Below are positions 28,557 through 38,026 of a DNA stretch of 64,000 nucleotides, one piece after another (positions within the stretch are counted from its first letter, which is position 1; every line of letters begins with the position of its first letter). The stretch is from Deferribacteres bacterium (lineage in GTDB: Bacteria > Zhuqueibacterota > Zhuqueibacteria > Zhuqueibacterales > Geothermadaptataceae). Both the position numbers and the translations under genes were made by a program. The stretch lies in assembly GCA_020633655.1 (NCBI GenBank), contig JACKDF010000003.1:248001-312000 (forward strand). Reading direction: 5' to 3'. The notes under the pieces were generated by a model, which saw only the letters and a list, made by a program, of their open reading frames with translations, was not told the DNA's origin and ran no database searches.

Positions 28557-30332
28557 ATGAGTGAAAGGTCTGTTTACCAACTTTTTAAAAAAATTGCATC
28601 CGAACAAGCCGATAAAGTGGCCTATTCATACAAATCTGGAGATTCATGGATTGAAAAAACGTGGACTCAGACAGAAGCTGATTGCAAACAAATTTCCAAA
28701 GCTTTGATTGCTCTGGGTGTTGAACATGGGGAGAAAGTTAATATTCTCAGCAACACACGTTACGAGTGGGTTGCGTTGGATTTTGGCATTGTCAGCGTTG
28801 GTGCAGCAACTGTTGGTATTTACGCATCAAATCTTGCAGAAGATTGTGCCTATATCATCAATCATAGTGACGCGAAAGTCATTTTTGTAGAAAATCAGGA
28901 TCAGTTGGATAAAGTTATCACTGTAAAACACCAACTTGAGAAAATCGAACATATTGTCCTCATCGACGGTGCTGCGAAAGATCCGGACAGTGCTATGAGC
29001 TGGGATGTTTTCATCGCAAAAGCGAAAGAAACTACAGATGCTACGTTTACGGAACGCGCTGAGAAAATTGATAAATCAGACCTGGCAGCTTTGGTTTACA
29101 CTTCCGGAACTACAGGTGTTCCAAAAGGAGTTATGCTCTCGAACGGCAATCTACTTTTTGCATCGTTAAGCTCTGGTCAATGTCTGCCTCTGAAAAACAC
29201 CCACATAACACTCCTATTCCTCCCACTCGCGCATGTTTTCGCACGTTTGATTATTCATTTCAGTATGCGTGGTGGTTGTGCAGTTGCCTTTGCAGAGGGA
29301 ATGGACAAAATCGTGGAAAATTTAAAAGAAATCCAGCCACATTTTTTTGCCAGTGTTCCTCGCATTTATGAAAAAGTTTATGAAAAAATAACCACGGGTG
29401 CTCAGGATGCAGGTGGTGCAAAAGAGAAAATCTTTAATTTTGCGCTCTCAACAGGTCGTGCGGTCAGTGAATTGAAGCAATTGAAAAAGCCTATACCAGC
29501 CGGACTTGCCTTTAAAAACAAAATCGCAGATAAACTCGTTTTTTCGAAAATTAAAGCTGCCCTTGGTGGGCGAGTCGTCTTCGCGATCTCCGGTGCCGCG
29601 CCTTTAAATGTCGTGGTCGCGAAGTTTTTTCATGCGTGCGGTATCAGCATTCTTGAAGGTCTGGGAATGACAGAAAACACATCGTTTTCTAACGTAAACC
29701 GAATTGATAACAATAAATTCGGAACGGTCGGTCAACCGGGACCAGAGATTGAGCAGAAAATCGCTGAAGACGGTGAGGTTCTTTTCCGCGGTGAAAACGT
29801 CATGCAGGGATATTATAAAAATCCGGAAGCGACAGCGGAAACCATCGATAAAGATGGCTGGCTTTACACAGGCGATATCGGTGAAATTGATGAAGAAAAT
29901 TTCCTGAAAATTACCGATCGCAAAAAAGACTTAATCATCACAGCAGGCGGTAAAAATATTGCACCACAACGTATTGAAAAAGTTATAGGCTCGTCACGCT
30001 ACATTAGCCAGGTTGTCGCCTATGGAGACAAGAAAAAATATCTCTCAGCAGTAGTAACACTCGATAAAGAACAAGTTGAAAGTTGGGCGATCGCACAGGG
30101 AATTAAGTTTGAAAGTTGGGATAATTTAGTAGATTCAGAACAAGTCATCAATTTGGTGAACAGTGAAGTTGAAAAACAGAATCAGCTTCTTGCGAGCTTC
30201 GAGAGTATTAAAAAATTGATAATCTTACCGGATGAATTCACAATTGAAAGCGGTGATTTGACACCATCGATGAAAATCAAAAGAAAAGTTGTAATAGAAA
30301 AATACAAAGAGAAACTGGAGGCGTTGTACTAA
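28557..30332 (+). CDS. Long-chain acyl-CoA synthetase, copy 1
   Basis: This is an AMP-forming fatty acyl-CoA ligase, 591 residues. Motif A5/P-loop is YTSGTTGVPKG (about 183-193). LEGLGMTENTSF is the adenylate-binding motif, and YTGDIGEIDEENFLKITDRKKDLIITAGGKNIAP carries the hinge and the catalytic region. It resembles the FadD15/long-chain type with a large N-terminal domain. A strong ribosome site, GAGGAGG, lies about 7 bases before the ATG. No membrane segments are seen, so it is peripheral or cytosolic. It and the next gene are tandem paralogs of the same length, probably made by gene duplication. Confidence 0.95.
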   Translation: MSERSVYQLFKKIASEQADKVAYSYKSGDSWIEKTWTQTEADCKQISKALIALGVEHGEKVNILSNTRYEWVALDFGIVSVGAATVGIYASNLAEDCAYIINHSDAKVIFVENQDQLDKVITVKHQLEKIEHIVLIDGAAKDPDSAMSWDVFIAKAKETTDATFTERAEKIDKSDLAALVYTSGTTGVPKGVMLSNGNLLFASLSSGQCLPLKNTHITLLFLPLAHVFARLIIHFSMRGGCAVAFAEGMDKIVENLKEIQPHFFASVPRIYEKVYEKITTGAQDAGGAKEKIFNFALSTGRAVSELKQLKKPIPAGLAFKNKIADKLVFSKIKAALGGRVVFAISGAAPLNVVVAKFFHACGISILEGLGMTENTSFSNVNRIDNNKFGTVGQPGPEIEQKIAEDGEVLFRGENVMQGYYKNPEATAETIDKDGWLYTGDIGEIDEENFLKITDRKKDLIITAGGKNIAPQRIEKVIGSSRYISQVVAYGDKKKYLSAVVTLDKEQVESWAIAQGIKFESWDNLVDSEQVINLVNSEVEKQNQLLASFESIKKLIILPDEFTIESGDLTPSMKIKRKVVIEKYKEKLEALY

Positions 30333-30348
30333 TCGCGAGGAAGATCAA

Positions 30349-32124
30349 ATGGACAAAAAAACAATTTATGAATTGTTCAATGACGTTTGCACAAGAAACA
30401 AAGACAGCATTGCCTATCGTTACAAAGAGAAGGATCAATGGATCGATATCACCTGGCAGGAGCAATACGCTCAATGCAAAGCGGTATCAAAATCATTAAT
30501 TGCTCTCGGTTTACAAAAGGATGATAAAATAAACATCCTGAGCAACACGAATATAAAATGGATCCAACTCGATTTTGGAGCTGTAAATATCGGCTGTGTA
30601 AACGTGGGGATTTATGCATCAAACCTCGCGCAAGATTGTGCTTACATCATCAATCATTGCGAAGCAAAAATTATCTTTGTTGAGGATGAAGGTCAATTGG
30701 CAAAAGTTGAAGAAGTTCGGTCACAATTACCGAACATTCAACATGTTGTCACAATGGGAGAATTCGGTACAAAACATGACTGGGTCATAACCTGGAAGAC
30801 ATTCCTTGGTAAAGGCAATGACGTAGCAGATGCTGATTTTATGACACGGACTGAAAACATTCAACCGGATGATGTCGCATCAATCGTTTATACATCCGGA
30901 ACGACTGGTGTTCCGAAAGGTGCAATGATAACGCACCAGAATCTCGTTTTCGCATCATGGTCCGCTTCGGAGAGTCTCTTGATCAAACCTGGATTTGAAA
31001 CATTGTTATTCCTTCCCCTTGCCCACGTCTTTGCACGGATCATCTTATATGTATGCCTGCGTAACAATGTTATTATGTCAATTTCAGAAGGTATAGATAA
31101 AGTTGCAGATAACCTGAAAGAAATTCGACCACACTTTTTCGCAAGTATCCCCCGTATTTATGAAAAAGTCTATGAAAAAATTACCACAGGAGTTCAGGAT
31201 ACGGGTGGTGTTAAAGCGAAATTGTTCAATTGGGCCCTGGATGTAGGAATGAGAGTAAGCGCGCTTCAGCAAGCTAAACAGCCGATTCCGGGAGGATTAA
31301 AAACGAAAAATGCCTTGGCGAATAAACTGGTCTTTAGCAAAATCCAGGCTGCCCTTGGTGGGAAAATCGTCTACACGATCTCTGGAGCAGCTCCGCTAAA
31401 CAAGAAAATTGCCGAGTTTTTTCATGCTTGTGGAGTACTCATTTTGGAAGGAATTGGCATGACGGAGAACACCTCCTTCACAAACGTGAACCGGTATGAC
31501 AATAATCGCTTCGGAACAGTTGGCCAACCCGGACCTGGAGTCGAACAAAAAATAGCTGCAGATGGTGAAGTGCTGTACCGTGGCAAAAACGTAATGAAAG
31601 GCTATTTTAAAAACGACGAAGCAACTGCTGAAACAATCGATAAGGACGGCTGGCTTTATACAGGCGACATTGGTGAGGTAGACGATGATAATTTTCTGCG
31701 GATTACTGACCGTAAAAAAGATCTCATTATTACTGCTGGCGGAAAAAACATTGCACCACAACATGTTGAACGTGCAATCCGTGCTTCACGGTACATCAGT
31801 CAAGTCGTATCAATCGGAGATAAACGGAAATATTTGTGTGCGCTCGTAACCTTGGTTTCTGATGAAGTACAACCCTGGGCTGTGGAACAAGGATTGAAAT
31901 TTTCTTCCTGGGAAGAATTAGTTGTTAAACAAGAGATTCACGATCTTATTGAGAAGGAAATAAACCGGGGAAACCAGGAACTTGCTTCCTACGAGACAAT
32001 TAAAAAATTCTGTATTCTTCCGCAGGATTTCAGTATTGAAGCAGGTGAATTGACACCGACTTTAAAGGTGAAAAGGAAAGCGATTATCGAAAAATATAAG
32101 GACAAAATAGAGGCAATGTATTAA
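30349..32124 (+). CDS. Long-chain acyl-CoA synthetase, copy 2
   Basis: The protein has 591 residues and is a paralog of the preceding gene, alignable from end to end. P-loop YTSGTTGVPKGAMIT, LEGIGMTENTSF and YTGDIGEVDDDNFLRITDRKKDLIITAGG are all intact, so it should be catalytically active. GAGGAAGA lies before the ATG at 30349, 16 bases after the previous stop. Differences concentrate in the N-terminal and acyl-pocket regions, for example VIMSISEGIDK in place of CAVAFAEGMDK, so the two may prefer different chain lengths. Transcription ends at the shared hairpin at 32140-32172. Confidence 0.95.
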   Translation: MDKKTIYELFNDVCTRNKDSIAYRYKEKDQWIDITWQEQYAQCKAVSKSLIALGLQKDDKINILSNTNIKWIQLDFGAVNIGCVNVGIYASNLAQDCAYIINHCEAKIIFVEDEGQLAKVEEVRSQLPNIQHVVTMGEFGTKHDWVITWKTFLGKGNDVADADFMTRTENIQPDDVASIVYTSGTTGVPKGAMITHQNLVFASWSASESLLIKPGFETLLFLPLAHVFARIILYVCLRNNVIMSISEGIDKVADNLKEIRPHFFASIPRIYEKVYEKITTGVQDTGGVKAKLFNWALDVGMRVSALQQAKQPIPGGLKTKNALANKLVFSKIQAALGGKIVYTISGAAPLNKKIAEFFHACGVLILEGIGMTENTSFTNVNRYDNNRFGTVGQPGPGVEQKIAADGEVLYRGKNVMKGYFKNDEATAETIDKDGWLYTGDIGEVDDDNFLRITDRKKDLIITAGGKNIAPQHVERAIRASRYISQVVSIGDKRKYLCALVTLVSDEVQPWAVEQGLKFSSWEELVVKQEIHDLIEKEINRGNQELASYETIKKFCILPQDFSIEAGELTPTLKVKRKAIIEKYKDKIEAMY

Positions 32125-32139
32125 TTCAGAATATATTAA

Positions 32140-32172
32140 AAACACTCCCTGTTCCTATCGCGGGGAGTGTTT
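32140..32172. terminator. Bidirectional terminator between acyl-CoA synthetase and moaC
   Basis: A 10-bp perfect stem, AAACACTCCC (32140-32149) with GGGAGTGTTT (32163-32172), has a 13-base loop. It sits between two convergent genes, 15 bases after one stop and 1 base before the other, and carries A-rich and T-rich flanks suitable for both strands. Confidence 0.75.
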
Positions 32173-32173
32173 G

Positions 32174-32656
32174 CTATTTTTGCAGATTAAAATCTCCACT
32201 TTTCCCACCTGATTTGTGAACCAGCTTCAACTCGCCAATAATCATATTTTTATCCACAGCTTTGCACATGTCGTAGATTGTCAATGCGGCTACACTGCAT
32301 GCTGTCAAGGCTTCCATCTCAACACCTGTTTTACCTTCACAGAGCACCATAGATTCTATGTTGACCTGTTGTTCCTTTATTTCAATCGCGATATCGACTT
32401 TCGATAAAAGCAACATATGGCACAGCGGGATAAGTTCTGCTGTTCTTTTTGCCGCCATTATTCCAGCAACTTTTGCCGTATTCAAAGCATCTCCCTTTTG
32501 CAAGGAATTCTCACGCAACAATTGGATTGTTTTCGTGGCCATTTTAATATGGCAATTTGCAATTGCCTGCCTTCGGGTGACATCCTTCGCCCCGACATCC
32601 ACCATGCACAATCTCCCATCAGATTCCACATGGCTTAATTTCTTTTTATCAGACAT
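32174..32656 (-). CDS. moaC: Cyclic pyranopterin monophosphate synthase MoaC
   Basis: This is the second step of molybdenum cofactor synthesis, 160 residues, the usual MoaC size. It shows LSHVESDGRLCMVDVGAKDVTRR at the N-terminus, IPLCHMLLLSKVDI in the middle and KTGVEMEALTACSVAALTIYDMCKAVDK followed by KLVHKSGGKSG at the end, all MoaC signatures. I set the start at the ATG at 32656, with AAGGAA 8 bases upstream; the frame continues to 32707 but has no ribosome site there. No other moa/moe gene is in the window, so the pathway must be completed elsewhere. Confidence 0.95.
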   Translation of the reverse strand: MSDKKKLSHVESDGRLCMVDVGAKDVTRRQAIANCHIKMATKTIQLLRENSLQKGDALNTAKVAGIMAAKRTAELIPLCHMLLLSKVDIAIEIKEQQVNIESMVLCEGKTGVEMEALTACSVAALTIYDMCKAVDKNMIIGELKLVHKSGGKSGDFNLQK

Positions 32657-32862
32657 GATAAATTTCCTTAAAAACAAAAATCTACACCTAGATGCATTCA
32701 TTCCCATAAAAGCATGATTGCACCACTTTTTGTGCAGTTAAAAAAACACAACTAAATCTAAAAAAATTTCCGCATTTAGCTAATCGAAAAACTAATATAC
32801 ACATGTTAGCTATCAATACTTATTTGTAACATTATTTTTAGACTGTAAAGTTATTTAACTCA

Positions 32863-34509
32863 ATGAAAATAAATAAGGCACCCTCGATGCACTTTAGCAT
32901 CCCACACAAAGCTACGCATACTCATTTTTATATTGTAATCCTGCTGATTATTTTTGTATCCATCTTCTCAAATTCGTTCGCTTTTGCCCAAACAAGCAAT
33001 ATAGAAAAGCTCTACAAGAAAGCCATTAAGGAGAAACAACCGCAAATTCGTTTGAATAAATTAAATGAAGTTATCGGTTTGGATCCAACCCATACCGAAG
33101 CTTTAATTGAAATGGGAAATATCTACAAATCACAAAAAAATTATCGCCTTGCTGAATACTATTACATACTTGCAAAAAACAGCTCTTCGGAGGATCTGAA
33201 GGATCAAATTAAAATTGAGTTAAGCTATAATCTGGCATCAACCTATGAACATAATGGAAAGTTTCGTCTCTACGAGGAGACGTTGCGTGAGATTCTCAAT
33301 TTTCAGATTTCAAATGTATTTCGCAGTAAAGTAAATTTCGAACTGGGCAATTTATATTACAAACAAAGTCGGTATGAAAATGCGCTTATAGTTTTAAATG
33401 AAACAAAAAATCTTGTAGCAGACGACAAGACAATTTATGCCAATTTAATTGCCATAATTGAAAAAACGCAGTCTCTTGAAAAGATGTATGCCCAGGCTGA
33501 GCAAGATCAATTGGAAGGCAATCTTGAACAAGCTCGGGCACTATTCGAGGAGATTAATAAAATCACACCCGGATTTAAAAATGTAACAACGAAACTGCGA
33601 TCCATTGAAGCAACTATTCATCGCCCGCAAAACATCACTCAGACAAAGCCTTCGCAAAAAGATGATAGGTTTGAAACGACTAAAAGTGATGATAAAGAGA
33701 TAAATATAAGAAATGACATTCCGCAGGAAGAACCAAAAAGCTTTGATCAAAATGACAATGTATTTGCGAAAATAGATAATGAAGATGTGATTGAAGACTC
33801 GATCTTCGTTGCCCGGGAAACTTCCCCCCAGGACACGACAATTAACGAGAAACTCCTGAGTGAAACACAACCAGAAATTCAGACAGCTTCTGACATCAAC
33901 ACGGAAATACTCTCACAGTCCTTTCAAATAGAATTGGATTCGTTGTACAAACGTGGACTAAACTCAATCGAAAGCAAAAAATGGCTCGATGCAACCATAG
34001 ATTTTGAAATCTTGCAAAATCTGAATCGCAACTATCGCAATAGCGATTCATTGTTATCTTTTGCAAAACTTAAACTGCACGAAGAGAATACAGCAAAAAT
34101 CCCCCAAGGATCCACAAGCAGCCCACTCTCCTACTTCTTTCTTGGAGTAACAGCTATTTTTATTCTGCCAGTTATTGGCTTTGTTTTTTCACCTGATGTG
34201 CGAGCCCAATATTATCTGATAAGGAAAGATTATTATGCAGCTGCATCCATTTATGAAAAAATAATCTCGCGCAATGCTACCCGAAAAAAGGTCTATCCGA
34301 AACTGGCTCATATTTATCTTTTGAGCGGGCGTGTTGATAAAACAGCGATTCAGGTCTACAAAAAAGCTCTTCAGCTTTCTATGAATAATAACCAACGTGA
34401 TAAAATAGCCTCATTGGTTATGCAAAAATATTTGCAGGAAGGTCATTCGGACAAGGATGCAATCGAAGTACTTGAAAAAGTTCTTAAGCAAGAAGTAGTG
34501 AAGAGTTAA
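32863..34509 (+). CDS. Membrane-spanning TPR protein, paralog A of kinase cluster
   Basis: The protein has 548 residues. A signal peptide (1-43, ending AFAQ) leads into periplasmic TPR units (for example LIEMGNIYKSQKNYRLAEYY, ELGNLYYKQSRYENALIVL). An acidic linker (about 250-345) and another TPR-like repeat follow, then a membrane helix (about 418-440, ending PVIGFVFSP). A cytosolic tail of about 105 residues contains YYAAASIYEKIISRN, PKLAHIYLLSGRVDK and AIQVYKKALQL. The helix and tail are shared with the two TPR proteins at 42.2 and 44.1 kb, which makes a family of three. It is separated from the kinase by 430 bases. I propose a transmembrane scaffold with TPRs on both sides; no enzymatic motif is seen. 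Confidence 0.7.
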   Translation: MKINKAPSMHFSIPHKATHTHFYIVILLIIFVSIFSNSFAFAQTSNIEKLYKKAIKEKQPQIRLNKLNEVIGLDPTHTEALIEMGNIYKSQKNYRLAEYYYILAKNSSSEDLKDQIKIELSYNLASTYEHNGKFRLYEETLREILNFQISNVFRSKVNFELGNLYYKQSRYENALIVLNETKNLVADDKTIYANLIAIIEKTQSLEKMYAQAEQDQLEGNLEQARALFEEINKITPGFKNVTTKLRSIEATIHRPQNITQTKPSQKDDRFETTKSDDKEINIRNDIPQEEPKSFDQNDNVFAKIDNEDVIEDSIFVARETSPQDTTINEKLLSETQPEIQTASDINTEILSQSFQIELDSLYKRGLNSIESKKWLDATIDFEILQNLNRNYRNSDSLLSFAKLKLHEENTAKIPQGSTSSPLSYFFLGVTAIFILPVIGFVFSPDVRAQYYLIRKDYYAAASIYEKIISRNATRKKVYPKLAHIYLLSGRVDKTAIQVYKKALQLSMNNNQRDKIASLVMQKYLQEGHSDKDAIEVLEKVLKQEVVKS

Positions 34510-34939
34510 AGTGCAAAGATTCCTGCACCCACACCACAGTTGATTATCCCCCCTGAAAATCTGCCAGAAGCAGATTAACTAGTATCGATATTCCATATAT
34601 GAATGTTAAAATTAAAACCAATTGCCGGAAATGACAGGAACGAACTCGAAGATAATCAAAAATCGCAAATTTCACTTGAATTTGAGAATTACATTTTTGT
34701 TTCGGCATATCAAAACGAATAGCGGTACATAGAATTAGTTAAACCTGAGAATTTCGTAATTATTTACAAACATTTCGCAAGAAGCTGGGAAATCTTAAAA
34801 AAGCATACACCATTTTAACTGACTGGAAGACATCATACCGACATCCGTTTTAAAATGATTTATGCGATTAAATACACTTGGATTGTCTCTCAAAAACAGT
34901 GGTTTTTGTGCGTAATAAACAAAGGAGTGAAGCCCGACA
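34510..34939. other. 430-base intergenic region before the kinase operon
   Basis: It is A+T-rich, with no gene in either strand that I can support. A 39-codon frame (34603-34722) has no ribosome site. No clear Rho-independent terminator is visible after the TPR gene. The region probably carries the kinase operon promoter; the -10/-35 boxes are not obvious. The kinase ribosome site AAGGAG ends about 12 bases before its ATG, a rather long spacing. Confidence 0.4.
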
Positions 34940-37900
34940 ATGAGTGTTGCCAAAGTCATTGATGACAAATATGAAATTCATCGAGAAATTAAACGTGGTG
35001 GTTTTGGATTAATTTATGAGGGAGTTGATCTCACCTTTGGAAAGCCTGTTGCCATAAAAGCCGTGGATCCTGCATTACTCGGCGAAGCAAAATACATTGA
35101 TATGTTTCAGGCTGAAGCCCTCAACATTGCCCAATTCAGTCACCATAATATTGTCCATATATTTGACATCAAAAGAGATGCAAGTGGACAATTTTATATT
35201 ATTATGGAATATATCGATGGACCTGATCTTGGAACTTTGATCAAAGAATGCAACCGCCAAAGCAGAAAGCTTCCTACACATCTTGGTATTTATGTTATTG
35301 CTGAAGCGTGCGCCGGACTCGATTACGCACACAATCGGAGAGATACACAAAATAATGAGCCGCTTAATATTGTCCATCAGGATATTTCTCCCTCAAATAT
35401 AATGATTACGCGTACAGGTGAGGTGAAACTTATCGATTTCGGGATGGCAAATCTCCGACGCAAACAACCGAAAAATAAGAAGGAAATTGTCATTCAAGGC
35501 AAGTTAAACTATATAGTACCTGAACTTGTCAATCATTCAGATCAGCTTGACAGACGTGCTGACGTTTTTGCTTTAGGTTTAGTTTTATACGAAATTCTTA
35601 CAGGCGAAAGAGTACTTAAGCAAGATACTCCCGAAGCTGTGGTAAACGTTTTGATGTCAGGCAAGCTGGATTTAGCGCTTCTTTCAAAAAATGATATTCC
35701 TGAAAAAATTTCTGGTATCATCCGCAAAGCTCTGGCAATCGATCCTGCCAACCGGTATCCAACTGCAAACCATTTTTATATGGATTTAATGCATCAGTTA
35801 ATCATTACTGCACCGACTGCTGATTTTATGACAGAGTTGAGTGAGTTTATCAATGCTGCTGTACCGGTCATTTCGGCACCATCGGTTAATGGTAATTCAT
35901 CCACCGCTGATGATTCTGCAATTACTTCAAACTTCGATCAGCAAAACAGTAATTTTGAATATGAATCTCTCCTGGACTCCGAAGATGCTGTCAGTGAACT
36001 GGAGACATATTCGAATGGATCATCTTCCACGAAAAATAGCCTTGAATTCGACATGTCGGACGATACTTCAGAAGTTGAGGAATTATCCGGTGAAAGAGGT
36101 ATTCAGGATCTAAACGAAGACACATCGGAAGTTTCTGAAATCATGCTGGATACTAATGATGATGAAGACACGAGTGAACTCGCAGATATTGAATTAGATA
36201 CTGTTAAAGAAGAATTATCCAACAGTCATACTCCGGAGGCCTCAGATGAGTTATTGGAAATTACGGTAGATGACGCAGCGACCGAACCCTCTTCAGAAAG
36301 CACCCTACTCGATGGTACATCTCAAAGTACTGATGATTGGAGAAATTCAATCATCGCAGAAGATGATTTGGAAGGAACAGATGATGATAGCCAGGCAAAC
36401 ACTACAAATGGAAAAGATGATTTATTCCTGGATGAAATCACCCTTGACAGCATTGATGATGACAAAACTGAGCAAAAGAGTTCAAGGGAAGAATTTATTG
36501 TTAAATCCCCGGATTCGCAAATAACAGGAATTGATCTCGGTGACTCAAATAGTAGTGAAAAATCCTCTGGCCAGGATGGTAGTTTTGAACTTCCTGATGC
36601 CCAGGCAAACGAAGAACTAAAAACGATTATTGATGTCGTTAAACTTTCCAAACGCAGCCACAAGAAATCCATCCTATTCACTATTGTGGCTATATTTGTG
36701 CTCGCACTCTCTTACACAGTTTACGATGGGCTGACCCAAAAGACAGCATATGGTGTCGCACTGTATGATTTAATCTCCCCTCCTGCTGCAATTATCGATT
36801 CCTATCCAACAGGCGCACAGGTTTTTCTGGATGATGTACTACTGGACCAAACAACACCAGCACGATTGGATAAAATAAAACCCGGCATCCATAAATTAAA
36901 GCTCGTTCACCCACGATTTGCTGCTATTGTCCGGTCAATAAATGTACCCAGCAAAGGTGAGTTAAAAATTGATGGTGAAGATGACAAACATCCACGTGAG
37001 CCATTTGTTTTTAATTTTTTATCGCAGCTAAACATTACATCAACTCCCTCAGGCGCATCCATTACAATCAATGGAATCGAACTTTCAAGCAAGACTCCCA
37101 CACAAGTTAATTGGGAAATGTCAGAAAAACCGATCACAGTCTCCCTTACAAGTCCGGGCTATCCCGAATTGAAGGGTTTTGCAATAAATCCGGAAGATGG
37201 CAGTGAAATTATACCAGACAGACGATTCTGGAAATTTTCACGTAATGATAACATTAAAGATGATTTTAATATCGAAGGCCTCTTTCACAAATTTATTGAT
37301 ATAAAAAGTGTTCCTTCAAGAGCACAAATCATTATCAATAACAGCCCGGTCGGCACAACAGGTATCAATGGAAAAGTTGCACTTACTCCTGGCCAACATC
37401 AAATTATTTTGCAAAAACAAGGATATCTAACAAAGAAGAAGACTATTTCTGTAGACAAGGAAACACCGGAACAAATAACGGAAGAGCTGTCCCGGAAAGT
37501 AAGAATCACTGTTCGAAATGACGCATTAAACGACGCAGCTGACATCGGTGCTAACATCGTTTCTTTGCGCAGCAATGGTAAGTTAAACAGATTGAATATG
37601 ACAACGCCTGTAGAGCTAACGCTTTTACCTTACACCTATGCGGCATTTTTAAAGAAACAAGGGTTTAAAGATAAAGAAATCGTAATTGGACGAAATCAAA
37701 TGAGTATTGACGTCACGATGGAACCCATTCCTGCTGATGTAGAAATTTATATCGTCGACAGTATTACGAATTTGGCCGTTGAAGATGTTGAAATTTCATT
37801 CAAACTACAGGATACGATTGAGCCGGAGAAATCACTGGGCACGGCAAACGAAAAGGGAGAATTGTTTACCGAGATACCGCCAGGGATGTACCAATTCACA

Positions 37901-37996
37901 GTAAATAAACCCGGATATCAGCCAGTCACTAAAAATTTAAGAGTAAAAACAGGCAGGCGAAATCGACTGACTTTTCGTATTGTCACGCATAATTAA
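34940..37996 (+). CDS. Transmembrane Ser/Thr protein kinase with periplasmic PEGA domains
   Basis: The protein has 1018 residues. The cytosolic kinase domain (about 11-285) has Gly-loop GGFG (20-23), Lys40 in VAIK, catalytic H146-Q147-D148 followed by xSPSN, D166-F167-G168 and VPE, so it should be active; HQD in place of HRD occurs in other bacterial kinases. An acidic, Ser/Thr-rich linker (about 300-570) contains three (D)DTSE(V/L) motifs, with T376, T395 and T411. One membrane helix lies at about 577-597. Outside are three PEGA units (starting at about 616, 697 and 784), then a carboxypeptidase-regulatory-like fold (from about 933, EIPPGMYQFTVNKPGYQ). There is no PASTA domain. It leads an operon with FHA, PP2C and TPR genes and is the writer of the proposed system. 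The ligand of the PEGA region is unknown. Confidence 0.92.
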   Translation: MSVAKVIDDKYEIHREIKRGGFGLIYEGVDLTFGKPVAIKAVDPALLGEAKYIDMFQAEALNIAQFSHHNIVHIFDIKRDASGQFYIIMEYIDGPDLGTLIKECNRQSRKLPTHLGIYVIAEACAGLDYAHNRRDTQNNEPLNIVHQDISPSNIMITRTGEVKLIDFGMANLRRKQPKNKKEIVIQGKLNYIVPELVNHSDQLDRRADVFALGLVLYEILTGERVLKQDTPEAVVNVLMSGKLDLALLSKNDIPEKISGIIRKALAIDPANRYPTANHFYMDLMHQLIITAPTADFMTELSEFINAAVPVISAPSVNGNSSTADDSAITSNFDQQNSNFEYESLLDSEDAVSELETYSNGSSSTKNSLEFDMSDDTSEVEELSGERGIQDLNEDTSEVSEIMLDTNDDEDTSELADIELDTVKEELSNSHTPEASDELLEITVDDAATEPSSESTLLDGTSQSTDDWRNSIIAEDDLEGTDDDSQANTTNGKDDLFLDEITLDSIDDDKTEQKSSREEFIVKSPDSQITGIDLGDSNSSEKSSGQDGSFELPDAQANEELKTIIDVVKLSKRSHKKSILFTIVAIFVLALSYTVYDGLTQKTAYGVALYDLISPPAAIIDSYPTGAQVFLDDVLLDQTTPARLDKIKPGIHKLKLVHPRFAAIVRSINVPSKGELKIDGEDDKHPREPFVFNFLSQLNITSTPSGASITINGIELSSKTPTQVNWEMSEKPITVSLTSPGYPELKGFAINPEDGSEIIPDRRFWKFSRNDNIKDDFNIEGLFHKFIDIKSVPSRAQIIINNSPVGTTGINGKVALTPGQHQIILQKQGYLTKKKTISVDKETPEQITEELSRKVRITVRNDALNDAADIGANIVSLRSNGKLNRLNMTTPVELTLLPYTYAAFLKKQGFKDKEIVIGRNQMSIDVTMEPIPADVEIYIVDSITNLAVEDVEISFKLQDTIEPEKSLGTANEKGELFTEIPPGMYQFTVNKPGYQPVTKNLRVKTGRRNRLTFRIVTHN

Positions 37997-38026
37997 AACG
38001 CCTTGAATTGCAAGGGAGATGCTTTC

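Noticed and set aside
34603..34722. A 39-codon plus-strand frame in the gap before the kinase
   Set aside because: No ribosome site and no recognisable pattern; could be chance in A+T-rich DNA.
34940..37996. A classical PASTA/PknB cell-wall kinase
   Set aside because: The outer domains are PEGA and carboxypeptidase-regulatory-like, and no division or peptidoglycan genes are adjacent.
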